From assembly GCA_016199545.1 (NCBI GenBank), contig JACQGN010000158.1:1-34026 (forward strand): 34,026 bases of DNA, given 5' to 3'. Positions 7,831-15,180 of this stretch are shown here, piece by piece. The DNA is from Betaproteobacteria bacterium (lineage in GTDB: Bacteria; Pseudomonadota; Gammaproteobacteria; Burkholderiales; SG8-41). The position numbers and the translations under genes are program-made. Below the pieces are notes generated by a model that was not told the DNA's origin, searched no databases, and worked only from the letters and a program-made list of their open reading frames with translations. Positions within the stretch are counted from its first letter, which is position 1. Each line of letters begins with the position of its first letter.

Positions 7831-8487
7831 TCAGCTTTCCCGCCTTTGCCTGGCCACACGGGCGCGGCGCGCGGGCGCGTAGGCGGAATCGCCATAAGCG
7901 TCAAACAGCGCTTGTGTCACGTCGCAATGGTGAGCGAGACCCGTGCGCTCGAGGAGCTCGATTGGCCCTTCCGGATAGCCCAGCCCGAGCTTCAACGTGG
8001 TGTCGAGATCCTGCGCGCTGGCGAGCCCCTCGTCGAGCCGGCGCAGCGCCGCGTTGTAATAGGGGCGCACCAGCCGGTCGATGATGCGGCCGGGGAAATC
8101 GCCGCAAACCGCCACTTTGAGGCTCGCCTCCTCGAACACCTGTCGCGCGGCGGCGAGCGCCGCCTCCCCCGTGCGCGGCTGGCGCACCAACTCCACCAGG
8201 TCCGACGGCGCCGCGTCGCCCAGCCGGAAACGGGCAAAGCCCAGAACGTTCGAGCCTTCCTCGCCACGCGCCTCGCCCGTGTGCACGCCCAGGCATTCGG
8301 TGCCGAGCTCGATCAGGACAGCGAGGACAGCGGCTTTACGGTCCGTCTCGTCAAATTTCCGATACGCAGCGCCCGCGTCAGTGCCGACAATAATCACCAC
8401 CTCGCCGCTGTCCTTGCCACCCGCCATCAACGGGTGATCCTCAGGGAATGATCGGCTGTTTCCGGCGCGAATAATTTGATATTTCAT
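7831..8487 (-). CDS. Stand-alone 3-hydroxyacyl-CoA dehydrogenase C-terminal-domain protein
   Basis: A 218-residue protein. Residues about 129-205 (GDFPGRIIDRLVRPYYNAAL, then LGLGYPEGPIELLERTGL) match the helical C-terminal dimerisation/substrate domain of 3-hydroxyacyl-CoA dehydrogenases. Residues 1-128 have no GxGxxG dinucleotide motif, so it cannot work as a dehydrogenase alone; this part contains VVIIVGTDAG and looks like a degenerate or different domain. It follows a complete dehydrogenase gene in the same transcript and may be a partner subunit or a second-domain equivalent of the long PaaH-type enzymes, which carry two such C-terminal domains. Ribosome site weak. Name by homology only. 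Confidence 0.8.
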   Translation of the reverse strand: MKYQIIRAGNSRSFPEDHPLMAGGKDSGEVVIIVGTDAGAAYRKFDETDRKAAVLAVLIELGTECLGVHTGEARGEEGSNVLGFARFRLGDAAPSDLVELVRQPRTGEAALAAARQVFEEASLKVAVCGDFPGRIIDRLVRPYYNAALRRLDEGLASAQDLDTTLKLGLGYPEGPIELLERTGLAHHCDVTQALFDAYGDSAYAPARRARVARQRRES

Positions 8488-8508
8488 CTTCGTATCGGTT
8501 CTCGTTTA

Positions 8509-8532
8509 AGGTTGAGCGCTGGCGCTCAACCT
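8509..8532 (-). terminator. Perfect hairpin across the dehydrogenase stop codon
   Basis: Eleven-base arms (8509-8519 and 8522-8532, AGGTTGAGCGC and its complement) are separated by two bases. The TGA of the upstream 3-hydroxyacyl-CoA dehydrogenase gene (8526-8528) is inside one arm. On the minus strand only two T residues follow, so it is probably an intercistronic stem-loop that protects RNA or tunes expression rather than a full terminator. Confidence 0.5.
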
Positions 8533-9401
8533 CCGAACATCGCGCTGCCCTGGTATTTGTAGAACCCTTCACCCGCCTTGCGGCCGAGCTTGCCGGCGGC
8601 GATCATGCGCTTCACCAGCGCGGGCACCGCGGCGCGCGAGTCGTGCGTGGCCGCGTAGAGCGCCTCGGCTACCAGCAGGTGCGTGTCGAGCCCGACCAGG
8701 TCCAGCAGTTCCAGCGGCCCCATAGCGTAGCCCAGCGCGGTCTTGATCGCGCGGTCGATATCGGCCGGCGCGGCGACGCCGCTCTCGACCAGGCGGATGG
8801 CGTCGTTGTTGAACGGGATCAGAAAATAATTGAGGATGAAGCCGGGACTATCCTTGGTCCGGACCGGCACCTGGCCCATGGCCTTGCAGAATTCCCACGC
8901 GCGCTGAAACGTTTCCTCCGTGGTATTGAGGCCGGGCGACATTTCGACCAGTTTCATAAGCTGCGCCGGCAGGCAGAAATGCATGCCGACGAAACGACCG
9001 TCACGGTCCGAGCCGGCCGCGATCTCAGTGATGGACAGGGTGGAGGTGTTGGATGCAAAAATTGTGTGCGGCGGGCAGACGGGATCGATCTTCCTGAATA
9101 GTTCGTGCTTGACCCTGAGATCCTCGTATACGGCCTCGATCACGACATCGCACTGAGCGAACTGCCCCACATCTGTCGTTGCGCTGAGATCTCCGAGTAT
9201 GCGCTCGACCTCGTCCCGGGTGAGCTTCTTCCGCTCGACCGATTTCGCGAAGAAACCCTCGGTCTGCCTGCGTGCGCGAGCGAGCGCTTCGGTGTTCGTG
9301 TCGTAGACGATGGTCTTAAACCCTGCGCGGGCGGCGACGATCGCTATGCCCGCGCCCATCGTGCCGCTGCCGGCAACGCCTACCGTTTTAATCGCGGTCA
9401 T
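8526..9401 (-). CDS. 3-hydroxyacyl-CoA dehydrogenase (3-hydroxybutyryl-CoA type)
   Basis: A 291-residue NAD-dependent dehydrogenase that oxidises the 3-hydroxyl of acyl-CoA esters in beta-oxidation. The NAD motif VAGSGTMGAGIA covers residues 9-20. His141 in GMHFCLPAQLMKLVEM and Glu153, twelve residues later, form the expected catalytic dyad. The helical C-terminal domain holds SPGFILNYFLIPFNNDAIRL and GYAMGPLELLDLVGLD. Length matches the single-domain Hbd family. The longer start at 9407 has its ribosome site touching the codon, whereas AGGAA is six bases from the ATG at 9401, which I therefore choose. It is separated from the acyl-CoA dehydrogenase gene by a heptamer repeat array. Confidence 0.95.
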   Translation of the reverse strand: MTAIKTVGVAGSGTMGAGIAIVAARAGFKTIVYDTNTEALARARRQTEGFFAKSVERKKLTRDEVERILGDLSATTDVGQFAQCDVVIEAVYEDLRVKHELFRKIDPVCPPHTIFASNTSTLSITEIAAGSDRDGRFVGMHFCLPAQLMKLVEMSPGLNTTEETFQRAWEFCKAMGQVPVRTKDSPGFILNYFLIPFNNDAIRLVESGVAAPADIDRAIKTALGYAMGPLELLDLVGLDTHLLVAEALYAATHDSRAAVPALVKRMIAAGKLGRKAGEGFYKYQGSAMFGG

Positions 9402-9415
9402 GGTCATTTCCTGTA

Positions 9416-9519
9416 AGCAGTGAGCAGTGAGCGGTGAGCGGTGAGCAGTAAGCAGTGAGCAGGCAGCGGTTTCATGCTCCGGGGCCTTGTCCGCTTACCG
9501 TTCACCGCTCACCGCTTAT
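9416..9519. repeat. Heptamer tandem array with complementary second array
   Basis: Six tandem 7-base units of the form AGCRGTG (9416-9457) are followed, after a 34-base centre, by four units of the complementary type CGCTCAC/CGCTTAC (9492-9519). RNA from either strand can fold into a long hairpin. The array fills nearly the whole gap between two beta-oxidation genes and contains the acyl-CoA dehydrogenase stop codon (9516-9518). Confidence 0.75.
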
Positions 9520-10682
9520 TTCTTCACAAAGCTGCGGCCGATCAGCTGGCGGTGGATCTGGTTGGTGCCCTCCCAGATCTGCGTGATCTTGGCGTCGCGC
9601 ATCAGGCGCTCGACGCGGTAGTCCTTGCAATAGCCGTAGCCGCCGTGAAGCTGCACCGCGTCGGTCGCGATGCGCATCGCCAGATCCGAGGCTCTCAACT
9701 TCAACATGGAAGCCTCGATGCCGAAGTCGGTCGCCCCGCCGTCGATGAGCCGCGCGACGTGCCACAGCCAGGCTTCGCACTGGGCGAGCTCGGTCGCCAT
9801 GTCCGCCAGCATGAATTGTATGCCCTGGAACTCGACGATGCGGCGCCCCGATTGCCGGCGTTCGTTGATGTAGGCGACGGCATCCTCGAACGCCGCGCGT
9901 GCGATGCCCAGCGCGTGCGCCGCGATGCTCGGCCGCGAGAGGTTCAACGAGGCGAGCAGGATCTTCAGCCCGTCGCCGGGCCGGCCGAGCAGGTTGGCGC
10001 GCGGCACCCGGCAATTTTCGAACGCGAGTGACGCAGTGCTCGAGGCGCGCAGACCCATCTTGTCTTCCTCGCGCATGATCCTGAGGCCCGGCGTGCCTTT
10101 TTCCAGCACCAGCGCCGAGATCGACGCCCTGCTGTCCTCGATCTCGCTCCATTTGCCGAACAGCAGGTAGAGATCGGCGTGCGCGCCGTTGGTGATGAAG
10201 GTCTTGGCGCCATTCACCAGGATACGATCACCCTCGGGCGCGAAGCGCGTTGTCATGCCTGTCGCGTCGGATCCCGCAGTCGGCTCGGTGATGGTGAGCG
10301 AGCCGAGCCCGCCCTGCACCATGACCGGCAGCAGGCGCTGTTTTTGCTCGTCGCTGCCGAATTCGATCAACGGTTTCATCGAGTGAAAATTGGTCGCCCA
10401 GATCCCGCCGGTCGAGGCGCAGGCCTTGGAAATTTCCCGCACGCACCCGAGATACGCGGCGTACGACATCGGCGCGCCGCCGTAGCGTTCGGGTATGAAC
10501 ATGGCGTTGAGCCCCAATGCGTTGATCGCCTCGACGTTGGCCCACGGAAACGCTCCGCTGCGATCGTATTCGGCGGCGGCGGGCGCGAATTTCTCGCGCG
10601 CGAGCGAGCGCACGCTGTCGATCAACATGCGCTCTTCATCCGGGAACGCAACGCATGCGTCGAGTCGGTCGAAAACAGTCAT
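9516..10682 (-). CDS. Acyl-CoA dehydrogenase
   Basis: A 388-residue FAD enzyme that introduces a 2,3 double bond into acyl-CoA and passes electrons to ETF. The landmarks are in order: the N-terminal helical domain; TITEPTAGSDA, which contacts flavin and substrate; then QLHGGYGYCKDYRVERLMRD; and the catalytic-base motif IWEGTNQIHR with Glu371. The Glu in this position is the one used by short/medium-chain and AliB-like enzymes. Its ATG overlaps the TGA of the enoyl-CoA hydratase gene in an ATGA, so translation is coupled. In this setting it may act on a cyclohexanecarboxyl-CoA-like ester; that substrate is inferred from neighbours only. Confidence 0.95.
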   Translation of the reverse strand: MTVFDRLDACVAFPDEERMLIDSVRSLAREKFAPAAAEYDRSGAFPWANVEAINALGLNAMFIPERYGGAPMSYAAYLGCVREISKACASTGGIWATNFHSMKPLIEFGSDEQKQRLLPVMVQGGLGSLTITEPTAGSDATGMTTRFAPEGDRILVNGAKTFITNGAHADLYLLFGKWSEIEDSRASISALVLEKGTPGLRIMREEDKMGLRASSTASLAFENCRVPRANLLGRPGDGLKILLASLNLSRPSIAAHALGIARAAFEDAVAYINERRQSGRRIVEFQGIQFMLADMATELAQCEAWLWHVARLIDGGATDFGIEASMLKLRASDLAMRIATDAVQLHGGYGYCKDYRVERLMRDAKITQIWEGTNQIHRQLIGRSFVKK

Positions 10683-11446
10683 GAATCGCTGAACTTCGGC
10701 TTGCGTTTTTCCAGGAACGCCGCCATGCCCTCGGCCGCATCCCGCGTCTGGTAGGCGAGCGTGGAGAGATCGGCCTCGATCCTGAGCCCTTCGGCGAGCG
10801 GCGTCTCCGCGGCACGCGTCACGGCTTCACGGGCGTACCCCAGCACCGGCAGGCTGTAACCCGAGAACTCGCGCGCGAATGCGATGCCCTGGGTGACAGG
10901 ATCACCGTCGATCAGGCGGTTCACCAGTCCGCTGCGCAGCGCTTCCTCGGCATCGACCGTGCGTGCGGTCATGATCATCTCCAGCGCCCGCGCTTCCCCC
11001 ACCACGCGCGGCAGCCGTTGCGTGCCGCCGTAACCCGGGATGAGTCCCAGCTTGATCTCGGGCAAGCCCATGCGGGCGTTGCGGGTTGCGAGCCGGAAGG
11101 TGCAGGCGAGCGCGAGTTCCAGTCCGCCGCCAAAAGCATAACCATTGATTACTGCGATGGACGGCATTGGGAGCCGGTCGAGTGTCGAAAACACATTCTG
11201 CCCAAGCTCCGCCCCCTCTTTCTGCGCCATGACCGAGCGGCCCGTCAGCTCGCTCACGTCGGCGCCGGCGCAAAACGCCTTCGCGCCCGCCCCGGTGATG
11301 AGCAGCGCGCGCGCATCGCTGCCGGCGACCTCGTCAAACTTCCGGCCGAGCTCGCGTATCAGCGCGAACGACAGCGCATTCAGCGCATCGGGCCGGTTCA
11401 GCGTGATGACCGCGAATTCCTCGACCCGGGCAAGTTCAATGGACAT
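10679..11446 (-). CDS. Enoyl-CoA hydratase
   Basis: A 255-residue crotonase. Both catalytic glutamates are present and correctly spaced: Glu110 in GYAFGGGLELALAC and Glu130 in GLPEIKLGLIPGYGGTQRL, corresponding to Glu144 and Glu164 of rat mitochondrial hydratase. The oxyanion-hole segment is FCAGADVSEL near residues 58-67. It therefore should hydrate 2-enoyl-CoA esters. In a cyclohexanecarboxylate-type pathway it would be the BadK-equivalent step. It overlaps the acyl-CoA dehydrogenase gene by four bases. No clear ribosome site precedes the ATG; the upstream 40 bases are occupied by a heptamer repeat. Confidence 0.94.
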   Translation of the reverse strand: MSIELARVEEFAVITLNRPDALNALSFALIRELGRKFDEVAGSDARALLITGAGAKAFCAGADVSELTGRSVMAQKEGAELGQNVFSTLDRLPMPSIAVINGYAFGGGLELALACTFRLATRNARMGLPEIKLGLIPGYGGTQRLPRVVGEARALEMIMTARTVDAEEALRSGLVNRLIDGDPVTQGIAFAREFSGYSLPVLGYAREAVTRAAETPLAEGLRIEADLSTLAYQTRDAAEGMAAFLEKRKPKFSDS

Positions 11447-11454
11447 GCAAGTCA

Positions 11455-11546
11455 GGTGAACGGTGAACGGTGAAGGGTGAATGGTAATGGGTCTGGAGCC
11501 TGTCGTGGAACTGCCGGGTTACCGGTCACTGGTCACGGGTCACGCC
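11455..11546. repeat. Second heptamer array with complementary second array
   Basis: Five 7-base units GGTGAAC, GGTGAAC, GGTGAAG, GGTGAAT and GGTAATG (11455-11489) are followed by four complementary units around TCACNGG (11519-11546). The layout is as in 9416-9519 but with a different unit sequence. It fills the gap between the acyl-CoA ligase and hydratase genes and contains the ligase stop codon (11533-11535). Confidence 0.72.
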
Positions 11547-13221
11547 CTTCCCGCGGCGCCCAGCGCACCGGAGCAGGCGTGATGCGTCCCGCTTTCACCC
11601 ACTCAACGAGTTCGCGCTTCAGTATCTTGCCGCTTGCAGTAAGCGGAAACGCGTCGAGCGCGATGAAAAACTCCGGCATGTCGTATTTTGGCAGGCCGGC
11701 CGCGTGGAGATGTTCCAGGACTTCGCCGGCTGCCAGCGCCGCGCCCTCGCGCGCGATGACGGCGAGGCAGACGCGTTCGCCGAGGCGGCCGTCCGCGACC
11801 GGGAATGCGGCCGCCTTGAGCACGCCGGGGTGCTTCAGCGCCATCCCCTCGATGCGCCCGGGGTGGATATTGTAGCCGCCGCGGATGATGAGGTCCTTCT
11901 TGCGTCCCACGATCTGCAGGTTGCCATGGGCGTCGAAGCGTCCCAGATCACCGCTCATGAACCAGCCCCCGGCATTGAACGAATTCTCGGTCGCGATCTG
12001 GTTGTCGAAATAACCGAGCATGAGCAGCGCGCCGCGGGTGCCGATTTCGCCGATCTCCCCCGGCTTCGCCTCCACGTCGGGATTTTCCTGATCGAAGAGG
12101 CGGGTTTCGTAGCCGTGGCACGCCTTGCCGCAGGTGGACGTGATGACCTCCGCATCGTCGTCGGGGAGTGTGTACTGGTGCGAACCGTTTTCGGTCATGC
12201 CGTAGATGTTCTGCGGTTTGATTCCCATCGCGAGGAAAGACTGCGCGGTTTCGGGCGGGATGATCGATCCCGCCATGTAGAAGAGGCTCACCTTGCCCAG
12301 GCGTTCGAGGCCGCGCCGCTTCATGTCCGCGAGGACGTCGATCGCGTGCGTCGGCACGCCCATCACGTAGGTGGCGCCGGTCGCGATGATCCAGTCGAGC
12401 GGTTTCATCCCCGGTGGTGGATCGTTCACGACGAGCTCAAAGCCTGCCACGAGGCTCTGCTCGAGCGCCACCGTCGCGATGTGATGCGACAGCGGACTGT
12501 GGGTCAGAAGCACGGTGCGCTCATCGTGGCGCCAGTCCTTCACCATCGCGCGGCCGTTGGCGAGCAAGGTGTTGTCCGAGTGCAGCACGCCCTTCGGCGT
12601 GCCGGTCGTCCCGGACGTGAACGCGAGGTAGACGATCTTGTCGGGACTGGCATCCGGATCGGGAAGCGTGCCTTCAAGGGGCACGTTCCCGATGGGGGGA
12701 AAGGCAGCGTATCCGTGAGGAGCCTGCTTTTCAACATCTGCCGGAGCGAGCTGATAGATCCGTTTCATGCATGGGATCGACCGTGCTGCCGCGAACACGT
12801 CCTGCCGACCCGTGTCCGCGCCATGGCCGCGCTGGGCAAAGAACGCAGCCGTCTGTATGCGTTTCAGCAACTCAACGACTTCCGCCACAGTGTAATTCTG
12901 ATGCAGCGACGGATTGCACACGTAGCCGTTGCGCGAGCAGGCAAGCATGACGACCACTGCCTCGACCCGGTTGGGTAGCCAGACTGATACGCGCTGACCC
13001 CGCCGCAGTCCCGCCTGATGGAGGTCAGCTGCGAGCGCGTCCACCCACGCACGCAGTTGCGCCCATGTCAGACGGTGGCGGCTGTCGCGAAGCGCATAAG
13101 CCGTCCCCCGCTCGGCCGCGTGCCGCGCGAGCAGCGCGTACATCGTGTCCTCGCGCCAGAAGCCCGCCCCGTAATGCCGGCGCGCAGTCTGCGGATCATG
13201 GAGGGTGAGTATCGTGCTCAA
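11533..13221 (-). CDS. Acyl-CoA ligase (AMP-forming), cyclohexanecarboxylate-CoA-ligase-like
   Basis: A 562-residue adenylate-forming enzyme that activates a carboxylic acid to its CoA ester with ATP. The P-loop TSGTTGTPKG is at 202-211, the A5 motif at NIYGMTENGS, the A7/A8 hinge at MSGDLGRFD and GRKKDLIIRGGYNIHP, and the catalytic lysine Lys532 in LTASGKILKREL. The N-terminal stretch (HYGAGFWREDTMYALLARHA, and later CNPSLHQNYTVAEVVELL) resembles ligases annotated as cyclohexanecarboxylate-CoA ligase (AliA). The only plausible start is TTG at 13221; the next in-frame ATG is codon 27 and would remove conserved sequence. A 26-codon micro-ORF from a repeat ends with a TGA that overlaps this TTG, which could couple translation. 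Confidence 0.93.
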   Translation of the reverse strand: MSTILTLHDPQTARRHYGAGFWREDTMYALLARHAAERGTAYALRDSRHRLTWAQLRAWVDALAADLHQAGLRRGQRVSVWLPNRVEAVVVMLACSRNGYVCNPSLHQNYTVAEVVELLKRIQTAAFFAQRGHGADTGRQDVFAAARSIPCMKRIYQLAPADVEKQAPHGYAAFPPIGNVPLEGTLPDPDASPDKIVYLAFTSGTTGTPKGVLHSDNTLLANGRAMVKDWRHDERTVLLTHSPLSHHIATVALEQSLVAGFELVVNDPPPGMKPLDWIIATGATYVMGVPTHAIDVLADMKRRGLERLGKVSLFYMAGSIIPPETAQSFLAMGIKPQNIYGMTENGSHQYTLPDDDAEVITSTCGKACHGYETRLFDQENPDVEAKPGEIGEIGTRGALLMLGYFDNQIATENSFNAGGWFMSGDLGRFDAHGNLQIVGRKKDLIIRGGYNIHPGRIEGMALKHPGVLKAAAFPVADGRLGERVCLAVIAREGAALAAGEVLEHLHAAGLPKYDMPEFFIALDAFPLTASGKILKRELVEWVKAGRITPAPVRWAPREGRDP

Positions 13222-13298
13222 TGAACCGCCCAGCCGCCAGGAACGGCAGGACCATCAACCACAGAGTGCACGATGAACACGAATGGGAGGCGGTTCAT
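13221..13298. repeat. Intergenic repeat with 10-base inverted ends
   Basis: ATGAACCGCC (13221-13230) and its exact complement GGCGGTTCAT (13289-13298) enclose 58 bases. The interior read on the minus strand (TTCGTGTTCATCGTGCACTC then TGTGGTTGAT) resembles the widespread ATCTGTGTTCATCTGTGGTT intergenic repeat type. It occupies most of the gap between the BadI-like gene and the ligase gene and encodes the 26-residue micro-ORF noted with the ligase. Confidence 0.55.
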
Positions 13299-13318
13299 AT
13301 AAAAAATTCGGGCGCGCG

Positions 13319-14098
13319 CTATCGACCGAATTTTTCGGCGTCCGGCGGACGCTTCTCGCCAAATGCCTTGCCGAGTTCCTGCGACTCCTCGCTGTCGAGA
13401 TAGAGCCGCAGCAGGAGGTCGTGAGAGACGCGCGCGAGCCCCGACACCCCGCCGTGGCGCGCGGTGAACGCGGCTTTGAGTGCGGCGAGCGCGAACGCGC
13501 CGCGCTCGGAGATTTCGAGGGCCATCTTGCGCGTCTCCTCCTCAAGCTTGTCATCCGCCACGACCTTGTTGATGAGACCGATGGCGAGCGCCTCGCGCGC
13601 GGTCAACCGGGGATTCGTGAACCACAACTCCTTCGCCTTCTTCTTGCCGACGAGATCTTCGAGATACCACGTGCCGTAGCCCGCATCGAAGCTCCCCATC
13701 ATCGGGCCCACCTGCCGGAAGATTGCGCCTTCCTTCGCGATCGTGAGATCGCACATTACCTGCAGCACCTGGCCCCCGCCCACCGCGTAGCCGTTGACCG
13801 AGGCGATCACGGGTTTCTGCAGGCGTTCGATGCTCTCGTAGATCTCGAGCGTGGGCAGCATGCCGGCGTAAAGCGTCGAATCCTCCATGCCCTCCTTGCG
13901 GCCGCCGATGCAGAAATACCGGTCCCCCGCGCCGGTGATCACCAGCACGCGCGTTCGCGTCTCGCGGCGGATCGCATCGATGCAGTCGCGAATCTCGTGG
14001 CACATCGCGGGAGTGAACATGTTGCCGTCCTGCGGCCGATTGAGCGTCAACCAGCCGACCGGGCCGTCTTCGCGGTAGAGGATGGTCTCGTAAACCAT
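13319..14098 (-). CDS. MenB/BadI-like crotonase (probable ring-opening ketoacyl-CoA hydrolase)
   Basis: A 259-residue crotonase, the length of BadI (2-ketocyclohexanecarboxyl-CoA hydrolase). Residues 131-142, GPMMGSFDAGYG, reproduce the GPKxGSFDxGYG motif of MenB and BadI, including Asp138. KKKAKELWF follows, as in those enzymes. The hydratase-type glutamate pair is not present: the position after VGGG is Gln110. This sets it apart from the ordinary enoyl-CoA hydratase in the same block. BadI opens a six-membered ring by reverse Dieckmann cleavage to give pimeloyl-CoA; MenB catalyses the opposite kind of condensation, but no other menaquinone gene is here. The frame extends to 14203, but MVYETILYRED at 14098 is the family-type start. 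It is the first gene of the minus-strand block. Confidence 0.88.
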   Translation of the reverse strand: MVYETILYREDGPVGWLTLNRPQDGNMFTPAMCHEIRDCIDAIRRETRTRVLVITGAGDRYFCIGGRKEGMEDSTLYAGMLPTLEIYESIERLQKPVIASVNGYAVGGGQVLQVMCDLTIAKEGAIFRQVGPMMGSFDAGYGTWYLEDLVGKKKAKELWFTNPRLTAREALAIGLINKVVADDKLEEETRKMALEISERGAFALAALKAAFTARHGGVSGLARVSHDLLLRLYLDSEESQELGKAFGEKRPPDAEKFGR

Positions 14099-14113
14099 GG
14101 GATGGAACCTGCT

Positions 14114-14143
14114 TTGACGGGCAAAATGGCAGGCTCTTATACT
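14114..14143 (+). promoter_or_regulatory. Sigma70 promoter for the plus-strand block
   Basis: TTGACG (14114-14119) and TATACT (14138-14143) are each five-of-six matches to the -35 and -10 consensus, with an 18-base spacer. It lies in the 128-base divergent gap between the BadI-like gene and the racemase-family gene and points towards the latter. A regulator binding here could control both transcription units. Confidence 0.6.
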
Positions 14144-14226
14144 ACCGCACCTGGGTATCGCCCGCGCATCGCCGCCCGATCGTGGCGCGGGCGCGGCACC
14201 CACCGGAAATCCAGAGGAGATCTCAC

Positions 14227-14994
14227 ATGTACGGCTGGCGCGGACGCATCGGACTGCTGGTTCCTTCGATCAACACCACCATGGAAACGGAGTTCTGGCG
14301 CATCGCGCCCCCGGGCGTGTCGGTGCACAGCGCGCGCATCGCGGGCGGGCGCCACGGCACGCCTGAGGAACTGCGCAGCATGGAGAACGCGAGCAAGGCA
14401 GCCGCGCGCGACGTGGCGATGGTCGAGCCCGATGTGGTGGCGTACGGGTGCACCAGCGGCAGTTTCTTCGAGGGGCCGGAGTGGAACCGGAAGATCTGCG
14501 AACAGTTGACCGAAATTACCGGGGCGCCGACGGTGACGACCGCCGGCGCCATGGCGGCCTGCCTCGCGGCGGGCGGCCATCGCAAGGTCGATGTGGTGAC
14601 GCCGTACGTCGAACTCACCAACGAACGGTTGAAGCAGTTCCTGCGCGCGCACGGCATCGAAGTGAACCGCCTGGGTACTTTCGACATGCTCGACATGTTC
14701 GACCACGCCAAGATTCAGCCTGAAGAGATTTACCAGAAGGTGAAAGAGACCAACAGCGCCGACACCGAAGCGATCTTCGTCGCCTGCACCCAACTGCGCG
14801 CGCTGGAGGTGCTCGACATGCTGGAGCGCGACCTCGGCAAACCGGTCTACTCGGCGGTGCAGGCTTCGGCGTGGCAGGCCTACATGGAGATGGGGGTGGA
14901 TCCCCGCATCACCGACTGCGGCAGCCTGCTGCGCAAGCTTTCCGAACCCGGCGCGCTCAAGCAGCCGGCGAAGAAGTTGCGCAAGTCAGCGTGA
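14227..14994 (+). CDS. Asp/Glu racemase superfamily enzyme (maleate isomerase/arylmalonate decarboxylase-like)
   Basis: A 255-residue protein. The N-terminus GRIGLLVPSINTTMETEF and the motif VAYGCTSGSFFEG are typical of the maleate cis-trans isomerase/arylmalonate decarboxylase branch. Both active-site cysteines are present, Cys75 in YGCTSG and Cys187 in VACTQLRA. True arylmalonate decarboxylases keep only the second, so an isomerase or racemase is more likely. PxYSAVQASAWQAY near the C-terminus is also family-like. A GAGGAG site lies ten bases before the ATG at 14227; the longer frame from 14182 lacks one. This is the first gene of the plus-strand block and sits just behind a good promoter. 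The substrate is unknown; dicarboxylates, hydantoins or amino acids are options given HyuA/HyuB downstream. Confidence 0.9.
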   Translation: MYGWRGRIGLLVPSINTTMETEFWRIAPPGVSVHSARIAGGRHGTPEELRSMENASKAAARDVAMVEPDVVAYGCTSGSFFEGPEWNRKICEQLTEITGAPTVTTAGAMAACLAAGGHRKVDVVTPYVELTNERLKQFLRAHGIEVNRLGTFDMLDMFDHAKIQPEEIYQKVKETNSADTEAIFVACTQLRALEVLDMLERDLGKPVYSAVQASAWQAYMEMGVDPRITDCGSLLRKLSEPGALKQPAKKLRKSA

Positions 14995-15001
14995 AGCTTT
15001 G

Positions 15002-15090
15002 GGTGAACTGTGAACCGGCAAAGGCAAGGGCGTGAACCGTGAACCGACGAAGTCCAAAAGGACCTCGTCGGATCACGGATCACGAGTCAC
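15002..15090. repeat. Palindromic intergenic repeat (GTGAACCGTGAACC type)
   Basis: The left half carries GTGAACTGTGAACC and CGTGAACCGTGAACC. The core is CGACGA (15045-15050) with TCGTCG (15065-15070), and GTCC (15052-15055) with GGAC (15060-15063). The right half holds GGATCACGGATCACGAGTCAC. It is related in style to the heptamer array at 11455-11546. The rest of the gap (to 15180) continues with GGATCCCGGATCACG and no other recognisable signal. Confidence 0.65.
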
Positions 15091-15180
15091 GCATTTCAGC
15101 AGTCAGAATGCCGGATCCCGGATCACGCCGCCCGGCGCTTGATCCGTCGAGTTCATCCGCGATCATCGTGCGAGGCAACA

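Noticed and set aside
9416-9519. The regular repeats considered as a CRISPR array.
   Set aside because: Units are 7 bases with no spacers, the two halves are complementary, and no cas gene is present.
14227-14994. Arylmalonate decarboxylase.
   Set aside because: Those enzymes keep only one active-site cysteine; this protein has both Cys75 and Cys187, as in isomerases and racemases.
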